DNA from: Actinoplanes solisilvae
Lineage (GTDB): Bacteria > Actinomycetota > Actinomycetes > Mycobacteriales > Micromonosporaceae
DNA: 64,000 nt
NCBI RefSeq assembly: GCF_003999975.1
Contig: NZ_RJAC01000002.1
Span: forward strand, 558,001-622,000
Reading direction: 5' to 3'
The notes under the pieces were generated by a model, which was not told where the DNA came from, searched no databases, and saw only the letters and a program-made list of their open reading frames with translations. Shown here piece by piece: positions 58,217 through 64,000 of this stretch. The first letter of the stretch is position 1; every line of letters begins with the position of its first letter. A program made the position numbers and the translations under genes.

Positions 58217-59244
58217 TGACTAAGTTCGGGCCCGACAAGCGGCCGTACATCGTCGCGGAGATGTCGGGCAACCACAACGGCTCTCTCGACCGGGCACTCG
58301 CGCTGGTCGACGCGGCGGCGGACGCCGGCGCGGACGCGATCAAGATCCAGACGTACACGGCCGACACCATGACCGTGGACGTGAAGCACCCCCGGTTCCA
58401 GATCTCCAAGGGTCACGAGCTGTGGTCGGAGGCCTACCTCTATGACCTCTACGAGCGGGCGCACACCCCGTGGGACTGGCACCAGCCGATCTTCGACCGG
58501 GCCCGGGAGCGGGGCATCACGCCGTTCTCCAGCCCCTTCGACCGTACGGCGGTGGAACTGCTCGAGAAGCTCGACGCCTCGCTGTACAAGATCGCGTCCT
58601 CGGAGATCACCGACCTGCCGCTGATCCGTCTGGCCGCGAGCACCGGCAAGCCGATCATCATCTCCACCGGCATGGCCTCGGTGAAAGAGATCGCCGCCGC
58701 GGTCGAGGCGGCCAAGGAGGTCGGGGCCACCGACATCACGGTGCTGAGCTGCACGGCTTCCTACCCGGCCCCGCCGGAGTTCACCAACCTGCGCCGCATC
58801 CCGGTGCTGGCCCAGATGCTCGAGCTGCCGATCGGTCTCAGCGACCACACGCACGGCATCGGCGTGCCGATCGCCTCGGTCGCGTTCGGCGCCTGCCTGA
58901 TCGAGAAGCACGTGACGCTCGACCGCGCGGACGGCGGCGTCGACTCGGCCTTCTCGCTCGAGCCGGCCGAGCTCAAGGCCCTCCGCATCGAGTCGGAGCG
59001 GGCCTGGCAGGCGCTGGGCACCACGCACATCGGCCCGACCGAGGCCGAGAAGGAGGGCCTGCGGTTCCGTCGCTCGCTCTACGTGGTGGCCGACGTCAAG
59101 GCGGGCGACACGCTCACCCCGGAGAACGTCCGGTCGATCCGGCCCACCGGCGGCCTCGAGCCCGACGCGATCGGGCAGGTCCTCGGCCGCACCTTCACGG
59201 CCGATGCCGCCAAGGGCACCCCGCTGACCTGGGACCTGATCTGA
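58216..59244 (+). CDS. pseI: Pseudaminic acid synthase
   Basis: A 342-residue NeuB-family enzyme condensing 2,4-diacetamido-2,4,6-trideoxy-altrose with phosphoenolpyruvate to give pseudaminic acid. The TIM barrel shows YIVAEMSGNHNGSLDRALAL, GADAIKIQTYTADTMTVDVK, SSPFDRTAVELLEKLDASLY, KPIIISTGMAS, CTASYPAP and LSDHTHGIG with metal-binding residues; the C-terminal SAF domain (FRRSLYVVADVKAGDTLTPE, NVRSIRPTGG) clamps the active site. The SGNHNGS and TYTADT forms favour PseI over sialic acid or legionaminic acid synthases. PseB, C, F and G genes are not in the window. Confidence 0.92.
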   Translation: MTKFGPDKRPYIVAEMSGNHNGSLDRALALVDAAADAGADAIKIQTYTADTMTVDVKHPRFQISKGHELWSEAYLYDLYERAHTPWDWHQPIFDRARERGITPFSSPFDRTAVELLEKLDASLYKIASSEITDLPLIRLAASTGKPIIISTGMASVKEIAAAVEAAKEVGATDITVLSCTASYPAPPEFTNLRRIPVLAQMLELPIGLSDHTHGIGVPIASVAFGACLIEKHVTLDRADGGVDSAFSLEPAELKALRIESERAWQALGTTHIGPTEAEKEGLRFRRSLYVVADVKAGDTLTPENVRSIRPTGGLEPDAIGQVLGRTFTADAAKGTPLTWDLI

Positions 59245-59256
59245 TCAACACCTGAG

Positions 59257-59282
59257 AAGGGGGCCGAAAGGCCCCCTTTTTC
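59257..59282. terminator. Bidirectional intrinsic terminator
   Basis: AAGGGGGCC-GAAA-GGCCCCCTT followed by TTTT (59257-59282), 12 nt after the pseI stop. The converging methyltransferase gene's stop codon begins at 59283-59281, so the A-rich side can serve it too. Confidence 0.92.
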
Positions 59283-61140
59283 AGCGTACGGCGTTGGTCT
59301 GCTCAGCCCGGCGGGCCCGGCGGCCGCGCACGAACTTGCGGCTGTCGCGCACGATCACGCGGTATCCGCTGCGCGCGACCCAGAGGAACCGGCCGGCCCA
59401 GGTCTTCTTGTAGAACTGGACCTCCCAGTCCATCTTGCTGACGGCCAGGTCGCGTGACTTGATCATCTGCTCGGTCCACTCCATCATCGCGAGCAGATGG
59501 CTGGCCTCGTAGCGCTGGCGCCAGAGCGCCTCGGTGAGCTCGCGGAAGCCGGGTACGTCGACCGCGGCCGTGCCGGGCGTGACGGCCAGGAGCTGCAGCC
59601 GCCGGTCGTGCTGCTCGGACAGGCTCAGCTCGAGGTCGGCGGTCTCGAGCCGCAGGTGCAGCTCGACCGCCTCGCGCACCTGCTCGGCGCCGACGCCCTG
59701 GCCGACCATGCCGAGCATGATCGCCGTCAGGTCGACCGCGTTGGAGGCGATCGGCCACGGGTGCGGCTGGCCCGAGGTGATGAGCTGGACCGCGAGCTGC
59801 CACACCGCGCGGACCGCCGCGGTCTCGACCGGCACGGGCTCGACCGGCTCCCACCGGGTGGGCAGCAGGGCCGGGCCCCGCTCGGTGACGAAGACGTCGG
59901 CCACCCCGGCCAGCGCGGCCGGGCCGCTGAGCAGGCCGTCCAGGGCCAGCGCGCGCAGCCAGGTGTCGAACTGGGCCAGCTCGAGCCGCATCCCGCGCAG
60001 GTCGTTGGTCGCCGCGAGGTGCAGCAGACGCTCCTCGAGCACGTAACCGTCGTCGGCGCCGGGCGCGGTCGGCTCGCTGATGCGGCGCAGACCGGACCGC
60101 TCGATCGGCTCGGCCAGCGGCTCCACCACGGTCGTGCGCACCTCGCCCGCTGTCGAGGAGACCTCGTAGGCGAACGTGCCCCGGGCATCGCCGACCAGCA
60201 GCTCGTGCCGGTCGACCGCGGGCGCGTCGCCCGGCCCCCGCGCGATGACCAGCCAGGCCGGGGCCACGGTCGTCTCGGCGCCGGCCAGCAGCGCGCGTTT
60301 GACCAGGCGGCGCGGGTCACAGAGCACCGGCCGGTCGCGGAAGGCCGCGGCGAGCGCCTGGGACAGCGCCGTGCCGAGCCGGGGACGCAGCGGCGACGAC
60401 ACCTTGCCCTGCAAGCCGTCGCCGATCAGCACGGTCAGCGCGGCCGGGTCGGGAAAGGCCGCGTACGACGCGTCGACGCTCAGCCCGGCGGTGGTGAGCC
60501 GGGCCGCGAGCTGCTCGGGCGAGGCGGGCCGCTGCGGGTCGTTCTCGTCTTCGGCCGGATACCACTCCGAGTCGAGGCGCTCGCGGGCGCCGGGCTCGAG
60601 GCGCACGGTGTGGTGCACGCCGAGACGGTTGTCGTGCACCAGCACCAGCACACCCTCGGGACGTACGGCCTCGGCGAGCCGGTCGATCAGCTCGGCCGCG
60701 GAAAGTTGTTCGCCCTCGGCCGAGTTCAGCCGGTCGACACCGTCGGCGGCGACCACGAGGTCGTACTTCTCGGTCGGGTCGAGCTTGCTGACGGCGCCGG
60801 ACAGCACCGTGATCTGCGGGTGGTTGCGGGCCGCGTCTTCGGCGTCGAGCAGCGAGCGCAGCAGCCACGACACCGAGGCGCCGCTGTCGGCCAGGGCTAC
60901 GACGACCTCGTCGGCGTGCGGACCGGCCACCAGCACCGAGCGGCCCGGACCGGCGTACCGGCCCAGCAGGTGGCGCAGCACCGCGCCGCGCGGCAAGGCC
61001 GAGCTGCGCCGCGGGTCGCCGTCGGTCCAGGCGAACATCTCGCCGCCGAGCCGTCGCAGGTTGGTCACCGGGGGCGCGGAGAGCGCGGCGGCGTAGTCCG
61101 TGCCCTGGTCGCGAAGAAGGGCGGCGCAGCGCTCCGACAT
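59281..61140 (-). CDS. Large SAM-dependent methyltransferase-like protein, likely glycan-related
   Basis: A 619-residue soluble protein. Residues ~55-210 look like a class I SAM methyltransferase: RSVLVAGPHADEVVVALADS (motif I, with unusual VAGPHAD for the glycine loop), YDLVVAADGVDRL (acidic motif II-IV), and PEGVLVLVHDNRLGVHHTVR. The middle is rich in helices and carries scattered LV-RG segments; the last 60 residues (MEWTEQMIKSRDLAVSKMDW, TWAGRFLWVARSGYRVIVRD) form a basic amphipathic coil that may touch the membrane. GAGAGG precedes ATG 61140. Four nt downstream of the unknown gene at 61145, and convergent with pseHI, so a role in pseudaminylated glycan assembly is plausible but inferred. 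Confidence 0.72.
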   Translation of the reverse strand: MSERCAALLRDQGTDYAAALSAPPVTNLRRLGGEMFAWTDGDPRRSSALPRGAVLRHLLGRYAGPGRSVLVAGPHADEVVVALADSGASVSWLLRSLLDAEDAARNHPQITVLSGAVSKLDPTEKYDLVVAADGVDRLNSAEGEQLSAAELIDRLAEAVRPEGVLVLVHDNRLGVHHTVRLEPGARERLDSEWYPAEDENDPQRPASPEQLAARLTTAGLSVDASYAAFPDPAALTVLIGDGLQGKVSSPLRPRLGTALSQALAAAFRDRPVLCDPRRLVKRALLAGAETTVAPAWLVIARGPGDAPAVDRHELLVGDARGTFAYEVSSTAGEVRTTVVEPLAEPIERSGLRRISEPTAPGADDGYVLEERLLHLAATNDLRGMRLELAQFDTWLRALALDGLLSGPAALAGVADVFVTERGPALLPTRWEPVEPVPVETAAVRAVWQLAVQLITSGQPHPWPIASNAVDLTAIMLGMVGQGVGAEQVREAVELHLRLETADLELSLSEQHDRRLQLLAVTPGTAAVDVPGFRELTEALWRQRYEASHLLAMMEWTEQMIKSRDLAVSKMDWEVQFYKKTWAGRFLWVARSGYRVIVRDSRKFVRGRRARRAEQTNAVR

Positions 61141-61144
61141 CACG

Positions 61145-62014
61145 TCACCTCTCTGTGGAAGCGGGCCAGCCGAGCAAGGCGCGCAGTTCGTCGGGGTGGG
61201 CCAGCTCGTCGGCGCCGAGCTGCAGACGGGCCAGCGCGTGGGTGGCGGCGGCGTCGGTCTCGTGCCCGTAGAGCTCGGGCCACTGCCGGCGCAGACGGGG
61301 CTCGCCGCCGAACGTGGGGTCAGCGTTGTCAAGAACCATCGGGTCGCCGTAGACGGCGACGTCTCTGCTGGTCAGAGCGCCGTACCAGACGGCACTGCAG
61401 AGCCGGTTCGACACTACCCGCCGATGGCGGCGCAGCTCAGCGAGCTGCCCGATGAGGAAGTCCCGGTTGTGCTCCCGCCACCAAAAACCTCGGTAACCAT
61501 GACAAATTACCCTAAAACCCGCTTTCTCGTAAATCTTGCGGACGCTCTTCATCCGATATTCGTTCCAGTACAGGCAGGCGGTGACCGGACCCTGCTCGAC
61601 GGCCTTGACCTCGTCGATCAACTTCTGGTGGTCGCCGCTGATCTGCTGGCCCTCCCAGCCGTGGAAGGGATAGAAGATGGTGCCCTCGGGCTCGGGGGCG
61701 CCGGCCGGCTCGGGCTCCATCTCGACCAGGTAGGCGAACGGCGCGCCGACCACGACGACGTCACGGCGGCCCTGCGACCAGGAGCGACGGCGTGTCTCCT
61801 CGGACCAGGCGAAAATGCGGCTGCCCTCGACGAACGGCGTGCCCGGGGCCAGCCCGTCACCCATGTTCCAGCCGTGCTGCAGATATCCCTGCAGGCGCGG
61901 CGGGTGCAGCGGGTCGGGCAGAGCGCAGTAGCGGGCCAGCAGGTGCGCATGACCGTAGTGATAGTTGGCGTGATGCATTCCCTCGTCCGTCACCGGCTGC
62001 TGGTGCGCCGCCAT
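61145..62014 (-). CDS. Unknown protein, possibly glycosyltransferase-like
   Basis: A 289-residue soluble protein. Visible segments are MHHANYHYGHAHLLARYCAL, QGYLQHGWNMGDGLAPGTPF, DVVVVGAPFAYLVE, GTIFYPFHGWEGQQISGDHQ, VTACLYWNEYRMKSVRKIYE, VVSNRLCSAVWYGALTSRDV. The layout (a ligand-like N-half, a Tyr/Trp-rich centre, an S-N-R-x-x-x-A loop near 210) is reminiscent of GT-B-fold glycosyltransferases or capsule-export proteins, but I cannot name a family. It is 4 nt upstream of the large methyltransferase gene and close to pseHI, so a surface-glycan role is likely. Confidence 0.65.
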   Translation of the reverse strand: MAAHQQPVTDEGMHHANYHYGHAHLLARYCALPDPLHPPRLQGYLQHGWNMGDGLAPGTPFVEGSRIFAWSEETRRRSWSQGRRDVVVVGAPFAYLVEMEPEPAGAPEPEGTIFYPFHGWEGQQISGDHQKLIDEVKAVEQGPVTACLYWNEYRMKSVRKIYEKAGFRVICHGYRGFWWREHNRDFLIGQLAELRRHRRVVSNRLCSAVWYGALTSRDVAVYGDPMVLDNADPTFGGEPRLRRQWPELYGHETDAAATHALARLQLGADELAHPDELRALLGWPASTER

Positions 62015-62429
62015 CTAGGGTTCGCTCGAGCGCGCGAGGCCGTCAGGCCGTCCCGGCCCGGCAGGTCGACGCCGAAGTTACCACCCAAGGTTAGAGTCAG
62101 CCGGGCCGTTCGGCAGCGGTTCTGCGCTCGGTCCGGCGCGCCGCCCCACCGCGCCGACCTGCGAAGATCGTCGGCGGCGAAGCCTGTGCGCCCCGGCGTC
62201 GCCGGCCGCCCGCCGTTCTCATATCTCGCCCCTCAAGCGGCATTTTCCAAGATCGTCGCCTACAGTGGACGCTGCTGTGCCGACCGGCGATCGCCGAGAC
62301 CGGCCGGGGCGGACGCCGCCACGTCCGCTCCGGCCCCGGCACCGTTTTCGCTCCCGTCGGCAACCCGGCGACTCGCCCGCCGGTCCGGAAATTTCCCTCC
62401 AGTGGGCGACAAAAACACAATGTGTAGTC
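62015..62429. other. Gene-free divergent gap
   Basis: A 415-bp gap between the divergent unknown glycan gene and a GNAT gene. It contains a 13-bp stem with one mismatch (62302-62314 with 62323-62335, starting GGCCGG) and a looser GGCG/CGCC-rich area near 62180-62210. No coding potential beyond shadows and no clear promoter hexamers; CACAATGTG just before the GNAT start at 62417-62425 is a small palindrome. Confidence 0.4.
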
Positions 62430-63059
62430 ATGGAGCTGGTCGAAATTCTTCGGGCCGCGGCCCACGGGTCGTTCCCGCCCCCCGACGGAAGCACCACCGT
62501 CGTACCGCAGCCGAGCGAGCGCGACGCCGGTGTGCTGGCCCTGACCGCGCACACCGTGATCTTCCTCGACGAGGACCCGGCCTGGATCCACGCCACCCTC
62601 ACCGGTCTCGACACCGATCCCCTGGCGGCGGCCATGAACCCGGTCTTCCTGGCCGCTCTCCTGGCCCGCACGGGCCGCCACGCCGACACGATCGACCTGC
62701 TGACCGCGGCGCCCGCCCTGCCCGGCCCGCCCCTGCTCCCACTGATCGAGCAAGATCAAGACCACCCCCGCGTACGCCGGGCGCTCCGTCATCGCGACGA
62801 CGTGCGAACCTGGACGACCCCCGGCGGTGTGCTGACCCTCGGACGCGGGGTCGCGGGCCGCTGGGAGGTCTCGATCGAGGTGTCCGAAGACGTTCGCGAC
62901 CGTGGCCTGGGCCGGGTCCTCGCCCTCTGCGCCCGCCACCTGGCCCCGGCCGACGCGACCGTCTGGTCCCAGCAGGCCGCCGGCAACGCCCGCAGCATCC
63001 GCGCCTTCCAGGCCGCCGGCTACCGCCCGATCGGCGCCGAACTCCTCCTCCACCCTTAG
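62430..63059 (+). CDS. GNAT-family N-acetyltransferase
   Basis: A 209-residue protein. The N-terminal half is an unusual helical region (VLALTAHTVIFLDEDPAWIH, PLAAAMNPVFLAALLARTGR). The C-terminal GNAT core has the acetyl-CoA site as VSIEVSEDVRDRGLGRVLAL (R-x-x-G-L-G/A pattern) followed by CARHLAPADATVWSQQAAGN and ARSIRAFQAAGYRPIGAELL, with the usual asparagine and the GY near the end. ATG 62430 starts a clean frame; earlier in-frame codons are Arg/Pro-rich noise. Substrate unknown. Confidence 0.78.
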   Translation: MELVEILRAAAHGSFPPPDGSTTVVPQPSERDAGVLALTAHTVIFLDEDPAWIHATLTGLDTDPLAAAMNPVFLAALLARTGRHADTIDLLTAAPALPGPPLLPLIEQDQDHPRVRRALRHRDDVRTWTTPGGVLTLGRGVAGRWEVSIEVSEDVRDRGLGRVLALCARHLAPADATVWSQQAAGNARSIRAFQAAGYRPIGAELLLHP

Positions 63060-63070
63060 AGAGCCTCCGG

Positions 63071-63161
63071 GGTCGCGGTGACCGGTTGGTCGCGCAGGCT
63101 ATCCAGGCCGGCCACCGTCGTGGGTGCCGCAGTAGTGCGGCCGGTCGCGGTGACCGGTTGG
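63071..63161. repeat. Exact 19-bp direct repeat spaced 72 bp
   Basis: GGTCGCGGTGACCGGTTGG occurs at 63071-63089 and 63143-63161. Each copy contains CGGTGACCG, a short inverted repeat. They lie 12 nt past the GNAT stop in the 387-bp gap to the MMPL gene. Confidence 0.75.
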
Positions 63162-63317
63162 CTCGCCGCCGTGCCTAAACCAGGAAACGGGCCCTTCCCC
63201 GGCTTGATCGTTGAGCTGGTCCTTGATGTGGGGGCCTCGATCGCGTTCCAGGGGCCTGAATCCAGGGTCTCGGATCGATCATGGAAGGGGAGGGGCCTGC
63301 ATTCCTGAACTCGGGAA

Positions 63318-63429
63318 CTGTCCCGGGCCGAATCCCCGACCCGGGACAGCTGAGGGCAGACCTCCGCGGCAAAGCTCGAGCGGGGGTCGCAACAGGTCGG
63401 ATGGGGCCCCGGCTACGCCGGGACCCCAT
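63318..63429. terminator. Two hairpins downstream of the converging GNAT and MMPL genes
   Basis: CTGTCCCGGG (63318-63327) pairs with 63340-63349. ATGGGGCCCCGGC (63401-63413) pairs, with one mismatch, with 63417-63429 around a 3-nt loop; the latter is 18 nt past the minus-strand MMPL stop and likely its terminator. The remaining parts of 63162-63446 show no gene. Confidence 0.6.
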
Positions 63430-63446
63430 CTCTATCGACCCCCTGG

Positions 63447-64000
63447 TCAGACCGGCGTCAGCTCGCGGTCGCGGGCCTCGGCCGGAGCCTGCGGCGGCTC
63501 GTGGGCGATCTGCGGCAGCCAGCCCAGCCAGCGCGGCAGCCACCAATTCTTCTCGCCCAGCAGCGCCATCACCGCGGGCAGCAGCACCGCCCGGATGATC
63601 GTCGCGTCCAGCAGCACGGCCGCCGCCAGGCCGATGCCCAGCTGCTTGGTCGAGGCCAGCGGCAACGTCGCGAACAGCGCGAACACCGCCACCATGACCA
63701 CCGCCGCACTGGTGATGACCCCCGCCGTACGGCCGATGCCCTCTCGCACCGCCTCGCGGGTCGCCAGCCCGCGGTCGTGGCCCTCACGAATCCGGCTGAG
63801 CACGAAGACGTGGTAGTCCATCGACAACCCGAACAGAATGATGAACAGGAACAGCGGCATCCAGTTGACGATGCCATCGCTGGCCTGGAAGTCGAGCGCG
63901 CTCTCGAAGTGGCCGTACTGGAAGACGAAGACCAGCATCCCGTACGCCGCCGCTACTGAGAGCAGGTTCAGCACGACCCCGGTCAGCGCCACCACGACCG
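63447..64000 (-). CDS. MMPL-family transporter, C-terminal part
   Basis: The last ~184 residues of an RND-like MMPL membrane protein; the 5' end lies beyond the window edge. The visible part is the final membrane block: LNLLSVAAAYGMLVFVFQYG, MPLFLFIILFGLSMDYHVFV, with the conserved GLSMDYxxFLLSRIRE-type proton-relay segment, then TAGVITSAAVVMVAVFALFA and AAAVLLDATIIRAVLLPAVM, ending LLGEKNWWLPRWLGWLPQI and a polar tail. Members export lipids or small hydrophobic compounds using the proton gradient. Substrate cannot be inferred. Confidence 0.9.
   Translation of the reverse strand, partial: VVVALTGVVLNLLSVAAAYGMLVFVFQYGHFESALDFQASDGIVNWMPLFLFIILFGLSMDYHVFVLSRIREGHDRGLATREAVREGIGRTAGVITSAAVVMVAVFALFATLPLASTKQLGIGLAAAVLLDATIIRAVLLPAVMALLGEKNWWLPRWLGWLPQIAHEPPQAPAEARDRELTPV

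Overview
The window is 64 kb of very GC-rich chromosomal DNA from an actinomycete. GTG and TTG starts, strong GGAGG-type ribosome sites, short convergent overlaps, SigE-family and SigB/F-family sigma factors, and a pseudaminic-acid gene pair (used elsewhere for flagellin glycosylation) fit a sporulating, sometimes motile member of Micromonosporaceae such as Actinoplanes. That placement is inference; there is no rRNA or other phylogenetic marker here. I see no tRNA or rRNA gene, CRISPR array, prophage, insertion sequence or large biosynthetic cluster.

Layout. 1-4139: end of an L-rhamnose uptake and isomerisation operon (two permeases, binding protein, mutarotase, isomerase). 4140-7456: a hairpin repeat, a small Gly-rich membrane protein and an SF1 helicase. 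7457-9986: a secreted discoidin/beta-helix protein behind several LacI-type operators. 10102-12346: an accessory patch with a truncated alpha/beta hydrolase, a DUF4143-type ATPase and two arrays of a short repeat with a 22-bp period. 12346-16386: a LacI regulator divergent from a fructose/ribose-type ABC importer. 16372-18966: small genes, a second copy of the hairpin repeat, and glyA behind a ZTP riboswitch. 19009-34917: mostly single genes (antiporter, dioxygenase, SLC13-type transporter, sigma factor with a divergent HATPase, LigD-PE-like protein, DedA, HAD, DyP peroxidase, beta-propeller, membrane phosphodiesterase, chitinase, LysR/DJ-1 pair, lectin-fold protein). 35086-43398: MFS pump, NDH-2, a SigE-family factor with its likely anti-sigma partner, and a GDT1-family Mn2+ exporter behind a yybP-ykoY riboswitch. 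43451-50119: secreted peptidase, two MFS pumps with TetR and MarR regulators. 50145-52401: a candidate orphan CdiA-CT-like toxin with its immunity protein, coupled to an amino-acid permease. 52446-56383: a polyol/sugar ABC operon with a DeoR regulator. 56384-57763: decayed EAL-domain fragments around a NUDIX gene. 57764-62014: PseH, PseI, a large methyltransferase and an unknown protein, probably for surface or flagellar glycan. 62430-64000: a GNAT protein and the end of an MMPL transporter.

The least-explained signals are these. (1) Eleven direct repeats with a 14-nt core and 22-bp period sit on both sides of the ATPase; the upstream set ends on the -35 position of a predicted leaderless promoter, and the downstream set replaces the first part of a hydrolase gene. 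(2) A 129-bp element occurs twice, each time in sense orientation just after a stop codon, and folds into a long hairpin whose pairing relies on G-U pairs on the sense strand only. (3) A toxin-like reading frame has no stop of its own and runs about 300 nt, out of phase, through its putative immunity gene.
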